Shown here: positions 17,447 through 26,660 of the stretch, in pieces
Layout: every line of letters starts with the position of its first letter
Position numbering within the stretch: position 1 is the first letter of the stretch
DNA from: Pedobacter soli
GTDB taxonomy: Bacteria > Bacteroidota > Bacteroidia > Sphingobacteriales > Sphingobacteriaceae
Assembly: GCF_900101435.1 (NCBI RefSeq)
Contig: NZ_FMZH01000012.1
Coordinates: forward strand, 1-64,000
Length of the DNA: 64,000 bases
Direction: 5' to 3'
Translations under genes and position numbers: made by a program
Notes under the pieces: model-generated
Database searches by the model: none
What the model was told of the DNA's origin: nothing
What the model saw: the letters and a program-made list of their open reading frames with translations, nothing else

Positions 17447-19306
17447 TTAAACCTGTTTGGTACCTACGTGCTGCAAGAATAGGTTAAGATCGTCTTCTTT
17501 GCTTAAGCCCAGTTTTTGTTTTATACGGTACCGGCTCATACGCACACTTTTGGCTTCTATGTGCAGAATTTGTGCTATTTTTTTGGTATCCATATTCAGG
17601 TGTAGGTAGGCACAAAGCTTCAAATCAAGCGTTGTGAGTTTTTGTTGTGCCTGCTGAATAAGTAATGTAAAGAAATCGGGATGAACTTCCTGTATCTGAA
17701 ATTTAGCCTGTTCAAAATCATGATCAAGCAACAGTTCCTCGTTCCAGATCTTATTAATGTTAAGCGTACTGTTTGTGCCCAGCTGCTCTTTGATCTGAAA
17801 AAGCATTTCTTTTTTATGCGCCAACTGCAGTTTACTGGCCATCATCTCTTTCTGTAATTGCTGTTGCTGGCTTTCTAACAACTGTTGCTCGGCTTTTAAC
17901 CGCGACTGTTCTTCTTTCTCCAGTCTGGCCTGTAGTTCTGCTTCTTGTTTTTCTAAATCCAGTTCGCGCTCGCGCTGGATAGAATATCGTAACCTGAAAT
18001 GATAGGATCGAAACATAAATACCAGGCCCAGTAAGGAAGCGATGGCAATGCCGATGTACAGATTTTGTTGCTGACGGGCGTATTTTTCGCTTTGCTTTAA
18101 TAATTTAACCTCATTGTTTTTTTTTTCAGACTCGTATTGTATTTCCAGTTTCTGTGCATTTAATACCTGTTTCTGATCAAAGAGCTTCTTATTGTATTCG
18201 GTTATTTTTTGCTGAAATATCAAAGCTTTCTGAAAATCTCCCTGCTGTTCGTAAAAGTCAGCCAAGCCCATTGCAACGGTAATCAGTGTAGGATAATATG
18301 GAGTTTCCTGACTTTTCATGATGCTATAAGCTTGCTGTAAATAAGCTTCTACCAGAGGCATATTCTTGTCCCTTTTGGCAAACTCGCTTAAAATACCTAA
18401 ACCATTGGCCCTTATTTCTTCGCCGTTAACAGCATTGCGCATTACTTCTTCGGCCATACCAGCATAGCGGATAGCATTGTTTTTCGCTTGCTCATCAGTT
18501 TCAGGGAAAAACCTTACGTAATAGTCGGCACTGTTAATACACACAATAGCATAGGTTTTACGGGCCACATCTTGCCCATGTTGCTGATAAAGTTGCTCAG
18601 CCCGGTTTAAGTAATAAATGATACTATCGCGCATTACCTCATTTTTGGAAGCAGCATAATTGTAATCAGCTGCAACCGAGCACGCAACATAGCAGTTGCT
18701 TAACAAATTATAATCACTTGCCTGAAGTGCATTTACAGTAGCTGCCTTGGCATAACGGTTTACATTAGCTACATTATCCCAACGTGTATTTAAAGCATAT
18801 AACTGGTAATAAATTTTAGCCGAAAGATACGGATCGGCTGTTTTCTCCAAAGCTTTTAGCCCCTGCTGGCAATATTTGGTTACCAGTTCGGTATTATCAA
18901 TCGCATTGTACAATAAGGCTTGCGCATAACAGGCGTAAGCCATGGCAAGTGGCTGGTGTGCAAGTTGTGCCATAACCAAGGTGGTATCGGTCATTTTTTT
19001 TGCCAAAGCCAGTTGTTTAGTATTGGCATAAACATTTGCCAACATTAAATAAGCCTTTGTGGCTTCCAGATAATTCTTGTGTTTCAAAGCCAGGCCAGTA
19101 CTTTGTTGGGCCTTAACTAAAGCGGCTGCATAATTGCCACCGGTACGGTCCTTTTCGGCCAGTTTGGTAAGTAATGCAGGGCGGTCTTTCTCGCTAAGCC
19201 GAAACAAAGCGCTGCTATCGGCCGGTTTTTGTGCCCTCGCCAGACTTAAACAGCACATAAAGCTGCCTAAATAAAAGGGTATGTTTTTAAAAACGGTAGT
19301 TTTCAT
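17447..19306 (-). CDS. TPR-repeat membrane regulator with C-terminal LuxR-like HTH
   Basis: Bacteroidota-type one-component regulator. From the Met at 19306 it has 619 residues: signal peptide, several tetratricopeptide repeats (~30-370, for example NYAAALVKAQQSTGLALKH and LADFYEQQGDFQKALIFQQ), one TM helix (LYIGIAIASLLGLVFMF), a Gln/Glu-rich coiled coil, and a C-terminal HTH (LTTLDLKLCAYLHLNMDTKKIAQILHIEAKSVRMSRYRIKQKLGL). A periplasmic sensor therefore connects to a cytoplasmic DNA-binding end. The frame is open further up to 19396, but the added residues lack signal-peptide character, so 19306 is preferred. The target genes are unknown; the gene stands alone, divergent from the 19536-20402 pair. 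Confidence 0.88.
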   Translation of the reverse strand: MKTTVFKNIPFYLGSFMCCLSLARAQKPADSSALFRLSEKDRPALLTKLAEKDRTGGNYAAALVKAQQSTGLALKHKNYLEATKAYLMLANVYANTKQLALAKKMTDTTLVMAQLAHQPLAMAYACYAQALLYNAIDNTELVTKYCQQGLKALEKTADPYLSAKIYYQLYALNTRWDNVANVNRYAKAATVNALQASDYNLLSNCYVACSVAADYNYAASKNEVMRDSIIYYLNRAEQLYQQHGQDVARKTYAIVCINSADYYVRFFPETDEQAKNNAIRYAGMAEEVMRNAVNGEEIRANGLGILSEFAKRDKNMPLVEAYLQQAYSIMKSQETPYYPTLITVAMGLADFYEQQGDFQKALIFQQKITEYNKKLFDQKQVLNAQKLEIQYESEKKNNEVKLLKQSEKYARQQQNLYIGIAIASLLGLVFMFRSYHFRLRYSIQRERELDLEKQEAELQARLEKEEQSRLKAEQQLLESQQQQLQKEMMASKLQLAHKKEMLFQIKEQLGTNSTLNINKIWNEELLLDHDFEQAKFQIQEVHPDFFTLLIQQAQQKLTTLDLKLCAYLHLNMDTKKIAQILHIEAKSVRMSRYRIKQKLGLSKEDDLNLFLQHVGTKQV

Positions 19307-19535
19307 ATCGTAAAAATAACCATATAGATGATAGCTTGAGCAAACATCTGGCCGAAAAGCAAAAGCAAAACACAAATAAAAACAATTAATAATCAATACG
19401 TTACATAAAACTGTAGATATATTGTAGACGCGCTTTTTTAAGTTGTAGATGCTCTGTAGCCAGCTAAACTTTGCAAAAAAAAGTCATTTACCCCAGCTTT
19501 GCCTTAAACATTTTTAAACTTAAAAACATCAAACC

Positions 19536-19859
19536 ATGGACAACAAGACCTTATCCATCATTTCTTACATTACCATCATCGGATGGTTAGTCGCTTATTT
19601 TAGTGGAAAAGATAAAGCCGACAGTTTACTCAAGTACCATTTAAGACAAGCGCTGGGGCTGGGTATAGTGAGTATCATTTTTAATATTGTGTTTACCGCT
19701 GTAGCCATGGCGGTACCTGCATTGTCCTTTTTGGGTATAGTGGGTTATGTATTTATTATCCTGTGGATTATCGGTATTATTAATGCAGCCAACAGCGTAG
19801 AAAAACCTTTGCCCCTTATTGGTAAGGCTTTTGAAAATAAATTTGCTTTTGTAGGCTAG
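19536..19859 (+). CDS. DUF4870-type small membrane protein
   Basis: A 107-residue inner-membrane protein with about three hydrophobic helices (LSIISYITIIGWLVAYF, ALGLGIVSIIFNIVFTAVAM, FLGIVGYVFIILWIIGIINA) and the family's DKADSLLKYHLRQALGL segment between helices one and two. It is similar to DUF4870/Tic20-like small proteins whose role is unknown. It starts a plus-strand run of small genes; the next start is 12 bases beyond its stop. Confidence 0.85.
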   Translation: MDNKTLSIISYITIIGWLVAYFSGKDKADSLLKYHLRQALGLGIVSIIFNIVFTAVAMAVPALSFLGIVGYVFIILWIIGIINAANSVEKPLPLIGKAFENKFAFVG

Positions 19860-19871
19860 TAAAAAAGAAGT

Positions 19872-20402
19872 ATGTCTCTCCAATCTATCAGAATTTATGT
19901 GCTTATGGTGGCGGTACTAACTGCCACCGCATGTAAATTTCAGCAAAACAGCCCTGAAGAATATTTCGACCAGGCAGCATTAAATACCAATGATATATCG
20001 CGCTTTGGTACATACTACTTTGAAGGCTACCAGAAATATCTTAAAAGTACAAGTGGCTCCGGCAAAGTGACCAGCTGTGAGGAATATTTGAAAAATTCTA
20101 TTTCAAGGGCTGAAAATAATTTAGAAAAAGTAAAACAGCTTAAACAAACTACTGAAACAAGGCAAATGCTGGAGGCCTCGATAGCGTTGCATTCTTATGT
20201 TTTAACAAGTTATAAATCAGAACATCTTGAAATAGCGAAAATGATTGATATGCATGAGCCTGAAGCACAAATTAACCAGGCGCTTACAAGCCTGGATAAT
20301 AAGCCCTACAATGCTTTTATTGACAAATACAACAAGCTTTGGAAACTTGCCTCCAAATATGCTAAAGACAATAAAATTGAAGTAGAAGAGATGCCTTTTT
20401 AA
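19872..20402 (+). CDS. Hypothetical lipoprotein
   Basis: Not recognised. The 176-residue protein has a lipoprotein signal (LMVAVLTATAC, Cys ~21), then a mostly helical, charged periplasmic part (EEYLKNSISRAENNLEKVKQLKQ). It follows the DUF4870 gene by 12 bases and is probably co-transcribed with it. Confidence 0.75.
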   Translation: MSLQSIRIYVLMVAVLTATACKFQQNSPEEYFDQAALNTNDISRFGTYYFEGYQKYLKSTSGSGKVTSCEEYLKNSISRAENNLEKVKQLKQTTETRQMLEASIALHSYVLTSYKSEHLEIAKMIDMHEPEAQINQALTSLDNKPYNAFIDKYNKLWKLASKYAKDNKIEVEEMPF

Positions 20403-20450
20403 GCATTGTTGTTTCAACCATGTAAAAATTTTATCATTAACTGAACAATC

Positions 20451-21014
20451 ATGATAAACATAACAGATTTTAAAGAAAACCTGGGGCTGAAGGAAATCCC
20501 TGTTGAACTTGAAAAACTAATTTATTTCCAAAATAACATCTCTTCCTTCGAAAATTATGTACAGGGTTTTGGTGTTTTGATCGATAACAAATGGGGATTG
20601 AAAAGCTGGAGCGAAGATGAAGATTTTTTAGCCCGATTATTTCCCTTTGCCCAGGCAAACAGTACAGGTTCTTTTTATACTATCTGGAACGACGGGAGCA
20701 ATAAACCTTTAAACCAGATGCCCGTTGTAGTTTTTGGAGATGAAGGCGGCGTACATGTAGTGGCAGAAAACATCTTACAATTGCTGCATCTGCTTACCTA
20801 CGATACCGAAATCATGGTGGATTTTGATGAGGCTTATTTCTATAAAGATGAAGAAGACGACTATCAAAGTGAAGATCTGGATCGGTATTTAGAATGGACA
20901 ACAGCAGATTACAAGCTCAATAAAATTGAAGTACCCAATGAACTCATTAAAAATGCACAGGAAAAGTATAAAGAAAATTTCGACGGGTGGTTCCAACAAT
21001 ATTTTAAGAACTAA
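20451..21014 (+). CDS. SMI1/KNR4-like cytoplasmic protein
   Basis: Soluble 187-residue acidic protein. The middle part (LFPFAQANSTGSFYTIWNDG, then MPVVVFGDEGGVHVVAENILQLLHLL) has the pattern of SMI1/KNR4 (SUKH)-type domains, where a small-residue core and a GDEGG-like turn are usual. SUKH proteins often act as immunity proteins to contact-dependent toxins, but no toxin is next to this gene and many members are housekeeping orphans. It lies 48 bases after the lipoprotein gene. Confidence 0.6.
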   Translation: MINITDFKENLGLKEIPVELEKLIYFQNNISSFENYVQGFGVLIDNKWGLKSWSEDEDFLARLFPFAQANSTGSFYTIWNDGSNKPLNQMPVVVFGDEGGVHVVAENILQLLHLLTYDTEIMVDFDEAYFYKDEEDDYQSEDLDRYLEWTTADYKLNKIEVPNELIKNAQEKYKENFDGWFQQYFKN

Positions 21015-21117
21015 GGGCAGCAGAAATTAAAAATCGGATAAGCTTGTTTAACAGGAGCTATAAGTGTTTTGAATGATATAAAACAGACCGGGCAATGAAA
21101 AAGCAAACCCCAACGCT

Positions 21118-22110
21118 ATGATAGGCCGCATATTTTCGATATTCTGGATGGTGTTTATGTTATTTTTCGCTATCCCTTTTCCGATGTTGCTGTATTACAA
21201 CATCAAGAGCGAAAGTATGCCCAATCTGATCGAAAATGATCCATGGATTTCGCTGGCCCTGGTAGCTTTATCTATTTTACTTTGGGTAAAGCTGTTAATT
21301 GGCTACTACTACAAATGGGTACTGGTAAACTTTGCAATAAAACGCAATATCGAGCGCCTCAAAACCACTGGTATACCGCGTGAAGCTAAAATTTTGGCAG
21401 CTACAAAAGTACCAGATACTTATGCTGGCTGCGACACTTACAACCTCAAAATTCAATTTAAAAATCTGGTCGATAGTGAAATTACCCATCAAACAGCTGT
21501 AAACGATGCCAAACCTTACGAACGTCGCTACGAAGCGGGTAAACGTGTCAGCATCCTGATTGATCCGGGAGTTAAACGGATTCCTTATTTCATTTTTGCG
21601 TCTACCGAAGTCAGTATCCGTAAAATGACTATTCTACTCACCTCTCTAGGCTGGCTCGTGCTCTTAAGTGCGGTTGCAGCTTATTATATTTATGCTTATA
21701 CGACCGAAAGCGAAGGTATGGGCTGGCGTTTTATGAGTATTGGCCATCCTTTACTCATCTGCCCTGCAGTACTTTTGTTTTACCGGTTTTTACTGGCGTT
21801 TATTGCAGGAAAATTATCAGGCAAACCCAACGAGAAATTCCTGATTAAATTTAAAGGCATAGCTACCGAGGCAAAACTCCTTGCTGCAAGACAAACCGGA
21901 ACCTACATTAACGAGCAGCCGATGATTGAATTTGAACTGGAATTTCGCGATAACCACTACCAGAAACATCAGGTGAGTATAAAAAAGGTAATCGACTTGT
22001 TAGCACTCGATATTACGAAGCAGGAATATATTTCAATTTTTTATCTGAAAGACAATCCGCAGCGTGTGGCATTTGCACAGGATTTAAATGAAATTAACGG
22101 AGAATTCTGA
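21118..22110 (+). CDS. DUF3592-like membrane protein with two related soluble segments
   Basis: Function unknown. The 330-residue protein has a hydrophobic N-terminal pair of helices, a soluble segment (AKILAATKVPDTYAGCDTYNLKIQF, RVSILIDPG), two more helices (~175-240) and a second soluble segment of the same design (TEAKLLAARQTGTYINEQPMIEFELEF, EYISIFYL). The duplicated A-K-[IL]-L-A-A-[TR] starts suggest an internal repeat. Its stop overlaps the start of the next gene by one base (TGATG), so the two are translated together. Confidence 0.72.
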   Translation: MIGRIFSIFWMVFMLFFAIPFPMLLYYNIKSESMPNLIENDPWISLALVALSILLWVKLLIGYYYKWVLVNFAIKRNIERLKTTGIPREAKILAATKVPDTYAGCDTYNLKIQFKNLVDSEITHQTAVNDAKPYERRYEAGKRVSILIDPGVKRIPYFIFASTEVSIRKMTILLTSLGWLVLLSAVAAYYIYAYTTESEGMGWRFMSIGHPLLICPAVLLFYRFLLAFIAGKLSGKPNEKFLIKFKGIATEAKLLAARQTGTYINEQPMIEFELEFRDNHYQKHQVSIKKVIDLLALDITKQEYISIFYLKDNPQRVAFAQDLNEINGEF

Positions 22111-22994
22111 TGAAAAACCTAAAACATATTTCTCTGATTATATTGTTGGCTTTACTGTGCCTGGGTTGTCAACACATCAGTAAAAGCATTGATGAAACTT
22201 TTCATCCTAACGATTCGCTGGTTAAAGCTTACTATAAGAAACATAGCTTTGCAAGCAATAGAGCGTATACCAGCACAATTAAAACAAATATTACTACCGA
22301 TACGCTACGTCATCAGGAGAAAATTGTAATTATAAATGGTGATACAATTACTACAACTAACATGGAAAGTAAAGCAAAATTACTTTTCGAGGATATTGAG
22401 CAACTCAAACAAAAACAATCGCCTACGGCTGCAAAGGCCATGCAAAAACGGATAAATGATTTTTTAAAAGAAATGAATTTGCCAAACATCGGTCCCAAAA
22501 GCCCCCCAGAAGGGAAAACCTTAAAAAAAGCCAGAAAAGGAATACTAAATGAAAGCGAACTAGCCAGGGCACAAGAAAAATTGAAACAGCTTCCGCAATA
22601 CCAAGGCAAAGAGATATTTTTATATGAGTCTGTTCACTTTTACCAGGATGGATCTATTAACCTTGCACTTCAGCAGCCTGCTAACCCAGCATATGTAGAT
22701 GCATACCGGTATCGGCATGGAGAATGGTCGACGCCAAAGGCTGTTTTGGCTCGAAATATACCGCGGAGGATCTTTCCTTTAAGTAAGATCAATTTTGCCG
22801 ATGCGCTTAAAGTAGTGAGCAACTACAATGAGAAAGCAGCACTGGTTGAAGGTGCAGAGCCTACTGCTACCGTCTATATTTCCATTTGGGATGGTGGTAT
22901 GCGTTGGTTTCCTGGTACCATAACCGGTAGCCGGATGCGTTATGATATACAATTTAACAACGACGGATCACTTAAAAGTTTCAGGGAGGAATAA
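22110..22994 (+). CDS. Hypothetical lipoprotein coupled to the DUF3592-like gene
   Basis: Not recognised. The 294-residue lipoprotein has lipobox LCLGC (Cys ~20), a Lys/Glu-rich helical middle (LFEDIEQLKQKQSP, ARAQEKLKQLPQYQGKEIFLYESVHFYQDG) and a compact C-terminal part ending FNNDGSLKSF. It is probably anchored in a membrane facing the periplasm. The one-base overlap with the upstream membrane protein gene suggests that the two act together. Confidence 0.72.
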   Translation: MKNLKHISLIILLALLCLGCQHISKSIDETFHPNDSLVKAYYKKHSFASNRAYTSTIKTNITTDTLRHQEKIVIINGDTITTTNMESKAKLLFEDIEQLKQKQSPTAAKAMQKRINDFLKEMNLPNIGPKSPPEGKTLKKARKGILNESELARAQEKLKQLPQYQGKEIFLYESVHFYQDGSINLALQQPANPAYVDAYRYRHGEWSTPKAVLARNIPRRIFPLSKINFADALKVVSNYNEKAALVEGAEPTATVYISIWDGGMRWFPGTITGSRMRYDIQFNNDGSLKSFREE

Positions 22995-23095
22995 TGGAAA
23001 TAGTTTTCATTCCAGCGTTTACCACAGAACCATTCTAAATAACGCAATGCAGTTTAGCTTAACATAAGCTTTAATTTTTCGCAACATAGCCCATG

Positions 23096-23103
23096 TAATT
23101 TTG
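23096..23103 (+). promoter_or_regulatory. -7 box of the phoX-like gene
   Basis: TAATTTTG matches the Bacteroidota TAnnTTTG -7 consensus exactly and lies 21 bases before the preferred ATG. The -33 side is only a T-rich run (TTTTTC at 23075). Confidence 0.5.
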
Positions 23104-23124
23104 CGCAAACGGAAAACAAAACTT

Positions 23125-24615
23125 ATGAACAAAACACTCTTAAAGCAAAAGGCTTTAGCCCTTGCTGTGGCCGCATTCGTTACTTCGGCAGTTGTAATCA
23201 GTGCCTGTAAAAAGAACAATGAGCCTGAAACACCTGAAACCACTACCCCGGTTACATTAAAAGATTATTCAGTAAACCCTTCGCTGGTAAAAGCAATGCC
23301 TGGTTTCGAGAACCTGAACATTACTACCTTAATCAGTTCGGATGATGTATTGCCCGAATCACCAAATTTCATTTTCGGTGCACAGCCCGATGGAGCAGGA
23401 ATTATTAAAAATCCTGCAGGCGAAGGTTTCATTATGATCAACAATCATGAAATTCTTCAGTCGGTATCGCGCGTATATCTGGATAAAAACTTCAAACCGG
23501 TAAAGGGAGAATACATTGTTGATTCGGATGGTGGCATGACCCGTCTTTGTTCTGCTACTATGGCCACTCCGGAAGAACACGGCTTTCCTAAACCAGTTTT
23601 CTTAACTGCAGGAGAAAGTGGTGCAGAATCGATGATTCATGCCATCGATCCGCTTGCAGCAGCCGACAAAAAGAATAAACAAAGAACCGTTAGCGCTTTG
23701 GGCAGATGGAGTGCCGAAAATGCGGTACCACTTCCTAAAGGAGCGTTTGCGGGTAAAACTGTAATCATGATTGGCGAAGACGAGAGTGACGGACAGTTGG
23801 CCATGTATGTTTCCAATACACAGGGTGATTTGGAAAACGGCAAGTTATACGTAATGAAACGCAGCAATAACGATCCAATTGAAACCAATATGGATAAAGG
23901 ACAAAGCTACGACGTAGAATTTGTAGAGCTTGATAACGTAAAAAGCAGTACCGGCGCCCAGTTACAACAACAAACTATTGATAAAAAAGCTTTAATGTTA
24001 GCACGTGTAGAAGATATCGACTACAGAAAAGGCAGTGCTGCTAACGGACGCGAAATATACTTTACTGCCACTGGTGTTAGTCAGGGCGATAAAATTACAC
24101 CTGTAAGTGGTAAAACCATGTGGGGTCGTGTATACAAGCTGGTATTGGATGCAAGCAACCCATTAAAAGGTAAATTGGAAGTAGCGGTTGACGGGAACGA
24201 CAATCCTGGAAAAAGTATCGTAAACCCGGATAACCTTTGCGTTACCGAAAACTACGTATACATTCAGGAAGATGGCGATTCATTTTACAAAAACAACGAT
24301 CACGATGGAACCATCTGGCAGTTTGCAATGGCTTCGAAATCGCTAAAACCGATGTTGCAGATGAACCACCGCAGAACGGATGCTACGTTTAATGCAAAAT
24401 ACAACCCATCCAACAACACACAATTAAGCAGCTGGGAGTATGGTGCCATGTACGATATCTCTGCTTTAACCGGTATTCCAGATACATTTGTGGTGAATTT
24501 ACATCCACATACCTGGACAAATGATAAATACAAAAATGCCGATGGTGGTACAACCAGGTTGGTTAACAACAACGAAGGTGGACAAGTAGTAATTGTTCGC
24601 GGCGTTTCTAAATAA
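23125..24615 (+). CDS. PhoX-like phosphatase (DUF839 family)
   Basis: Exported protein of the PhoX/DUF839 family, whose characterised members are calcium- and iron-dependent alkaline phosphatases. From ATG at 23125 there are 496 residues: a lipoprotein-type signal (AFVTSAVVISAC), then PNFIFGAQPDGAG, FIMINNHEILQ (the family's N-H-E motif), SDGGMTRLCSATMATPEEHG, GEDESDGQLAMYVSN and NPDNLCVTENYVYIQEDGDS. The TTG at 23101 would lengthen the N-terminus, but it overlaps the -7 box, so the ATG is chosen. A terminator follows, then a di-haem peroxidase gene. Whether it is a true phosphatase is inference. Confidence 0.85.
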   Translation: MNKTLLKQKALALAVAAFVTSAVVISACKKNNEPETPETTTPVTLKDYSVNPSLVKAMPGFENLNITTLISSDDVLPESPNFIFGAQPDGAGIIKNPAGEGFIMINNHEILQSVSRVYLDKNFKPVKGEYIVDSDGGMTRLCSATMATPEEHGFPKPVFLTAGESGAESMIHAIDPLAAADKKNKQRTVSALGRWSAENAVPLPKGAFAGKTVIMIGEDESDGQLAMYVSNTQGDLENGKLYVMKRSNNDPIETNMDKGQSYDVEFVELDNVKSSTGAQLQQQTIDKKALMLARVEDIDYRKGSAANGREIYFTATGVSQGDKITPVSGKTMWGRVYKLVLDASNPLKGKLEVAVDGNDNPGKSIVNPDNLCVTENYVYIQEDGDSFYKNNDHDGTIWQFAMASKSLKPMLQMNHRRTDATFNAKYNPSNNTQLSSWEYGAMYDISALTGIPDTFVVNLHPHTWTNDKYKNADGGTTRLVNNNEGGQVVIVRGVSK

Positions 24616-24631
24616 TCCAAAACGCTTTCTT

Positions 24632-24663
24632 ATCCCTTTCAGCAAAAGCTGGAAGGGATTTTT
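24632..24663 (+). terminator. Terminator after the phoX-like gene
   Basis: ATCCCTTTCAGC and GCTGGAAGGGAT pair over 12 positions (one G-U) around an AAAA loop, then TTTT. It lies 16 bases after the stop codon and 26 bases before the next start, so the peroxidase gene may be expressed by read-through or from a weak promoter inside the gap. Confidence 0.8.
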
Positions 24664-24689
24664 CTATTTTATTTCAACTCTACCCAAAC

Positions 24690-26483
24690 ATGCCTGCGCT
24701 TAAAAAATTTGTCTTTTTTGCTTCATTAATCAGCCTGACTACGGTGTTATCTATTTTCTGTAAAACAGAAACTAAAACGACTGCAGAACAGATTAAAACA
24801 GATTTCGATGAGCAGCTCACTGAATTTCAAAGCATTATTGACCAAAAATTATTTAAAGCTGCTCAAAACCGGGACGAAAAAGCAATTAAGCAAGCCTTTT
24901 TACTGGCAAGGGCAAAATACAAGCAACTGGAATATTATATCGAATATTTTTTTCCTTCAACAGCAGTTATGCTTAATGGCGCCCCTATTGATGAAATTGA
25001 ACTGGGCGAAAACCTGATCGAGAACCCAACTGGTTTCCAGGTGATGGAAGAAATAATTTACGAAAGTCCAACGAAAGAAAACCGACTTGAATTACTAAAC
25101 GAGGTAAAGAAAATGCAGCTGAACCTGCAAAGGGTTAGTCGCTTTAATGCGCAATACCAGCTTACCGATGCCCAGCTCTTTGATGCAATCCGTTTAGAAA
25201 TTTTCAGGATTACAAGCCTGGGCATTACTGGTTTCGATACGCCAAATGCCTTGCAGTCAATTCCCGAAACCACTTCTGCTTTAAAAGGAATTGAAGGTGT
25301 ACTGGAGAAATATGAGGGAAAAGCAGCAGATCAAACAATCACTTCGGCGATTGCCTACCTGGATAAAAACTCCGATTTTAATACTTTTGACCGGCTAACT
25401 TTTATTACGCAATATCTCGATCCAATCAGTAAAAAAATCAACGCAATCCGGTTGAAAAAAAATATCGCAACAGCAGCAAGTGGCTCTGCATTGCGTGATG
25501 AAGCGGTAAGCATGTTTGAGCCAAATGCCTTTAATGTAAATAAATTTGTAGGTAACAGCACTTTGTTTATCAGCGACGCTAAAATTGCATTGGGCAAAAC
25601 CTTATTTAACGATCCGGTACTTTCTAACAGTGGTAACCGCAACTGTGCCGGTTGTCATCACCAGGCGAAGGCCTTTACCGATGGTTTAACTAAAGCGGTA
25701 GGAATATCGAAACGCGAAACCTTGCTCCGGAATACCCCAACACTAAGTTATGCAGGTTTGCAACGTGGTTTCTTTTACGATTTAAAAGCTGGGACACTCG
25801 AAGATCAAGCCTTGGATGTAGTACATCACAAACAGGAAATGAACGGATCGCTTAGTCGGGCTGCTGAGCGCATCAACGCTTCCAAAAATTATCAAACCTT
25901 ATTTCAAACAGCCTATCAGGATAAAGCCGGGAAAGCCGACCCCTGGAAGATTCAACATGCATTAGCCTCTTATATCCGGTCGTTATCTCCTTTCAGCTCC
26001 AGATTTGATCGCTATATGCAGGGAGACCAGAAACAACTGAGTACAGAGGAAAAAAAGGGTTTTAACTTATTTATGGGCAAGGCCAAATGCGGCAGCTGCC
26101 ATTTTGCACCGCTTTTTAACGGTACTCCGGCTCCCCTTTTCAATAAAAGCGAAGCAGAAGTTTTAGGTGTACCTGCAACCACCGATACCATTAAGCCTCA
26201 ATTAGACCGCGACCTGGGTCGTTACGCGCTTTATAATTACCCGCAATACAAGCATGCCTTTAAAACTTCGACTTTAAGAAACATTACCAAAACAGCGCCT
26301 TACATGCACAACGGAGTTTACAAAACCCTGGAAGAAGTTATGGATTTTTATAACCGTGGTGGAGGGGCAGGAATGGGCATTGAGGTTGATAACCAAACTT
26401 TATCTGCAGATAAACTGAATTTAAGTAAAACGGAGATTAAACAGATTATTGCCTTTTTAGATACGCTTGAGGATTTGCCTTAG
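24690..26483 (+). CDS. Di-haem cytochrome c peroxidase with imelysin-like N-terminal domain
   Basis: Periplasmic peroxidase of the CcpA/MauG family. Two haem-binding motifs are seen: CAGCHH (Cys319) and CGSCHF (Cys467), with GKTLFNDPVLSNSGNRNC before the first and the C-terminal TSTLRNITKTAPYMHNGVYKTLEEVMDFYNRGGG that is standard for the family. Residues ~30-270 are extra. They are helical, and GAPIDEIELGENLIENPTGFQVMEE looks like an imelysin-type fold, although the usual GxHxxE is GFQVMEE here. The N-terminus (LSIFCK) fits a lipoprotein or signal anchor. At 597 residues it is about 250 longer than classical CcpA. It follows the PhoX-like gene. Confidence 0.88.
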   Translation: MPALKKFVFFASLISLTTVLSIFCKTETKTTAEQIKTDFDEQLTEFQSIIDQKLFKAAQNRDEKAIKQAFLLARAKYKQLEYYIEYFFPSTAVMLNGAPIDEIELGENLIENPTGFQVMEEIIYESPTKENRLELLNEVKKMQLNLQRVSRFNAQYQLTDAQLFDAIRLEIFRITSLGITGFDTPNALQSIPETTSALKGIEGVLEKYEGKAADQTITSAIAYLDKNSDFNTFDRLTFITQYLDPISKKINAIRLKKNIATAASGSALRDEAVSMFEPNAFNVNKFVGNSTLFISDAKIALGKTLFNDPVLSNSGNRNCAGCHHQAKAFTDGLTKAVGISKRETLLRNTPTLSYAGLQRGFFYDLKAGTLEDQALDVVHHKQEMNGSLSRAAERINASKNYQTLFQTAYQDKAGKADPWKIQHALASYIRSLSPFSSRFDRYMQGDQKQLSTEEKKGFNLFMGKAKCGSCHFAPLFNGTPAPLFNKSEAEVLGVPATTDTIKPQLDRDLGRYALYNYPQYKHAFKTSTLRNITKTAPYMHNGVYKTLEEVMDFYNRGGGAGMGIEVDNQTLSADKLNLSKTEIKQIIAFLDTLEDLP

Positions 26484-26517
26484 ACTACTTGCGTTTTTTT
26501 ACCATTCCGGATCGTCA

Positions 26518-26536
26518 CCCTGAATTTATTTCAGGG
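26518..26536. repeat. Short intergenic palindrome (CCCTGAA/TTCAGGG)
   Basis: Seven-base-pair stem with five-base loop just after the peroxidase gene. The wider context, GTCACCCTGAAT ... TTTCAGGGTCTC, resembles a dispersed repeat common in Bacteroidota intergenic DNA. Confidence 0.55.
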
Positions 26537-26558
26537 TCTCTGGCTAATCTATGAAGTG

Positions 26559-26647
26559 TTTTTGCCACGGAAGCACAGAATCCACGGAGGAAATTTTATA
26601 ACTTAGCGTACTTTGCGCCTGCTCTTTATGCGCTTTGCGGTTAAAAA
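26559..26647. repeat. Dispersed ~90-base repeat, copy 1
   Basis: Begins TTTTTGCCACGGAAGCACAG and contains CTTAGCGT and CTTTGCGCCT blocks; 26661-26750 is a second copy in the same orientation, separated by 13 bases. A partial inverted copy is at 48281-48313. Together with the hairpin at 26518 it fills the gap 26484-26764; no gene is visible there. Confidence 0.75.
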
Positions 26648-26660
26648 AGGCGATGGGTTA

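Noticed and set aside
20451-21014. Toxin/immunity locus based on the SMI1-like protein
   Set aside because: No polymorphic toxin, secretion-linked domain or repeated immunity genes are adjacent.
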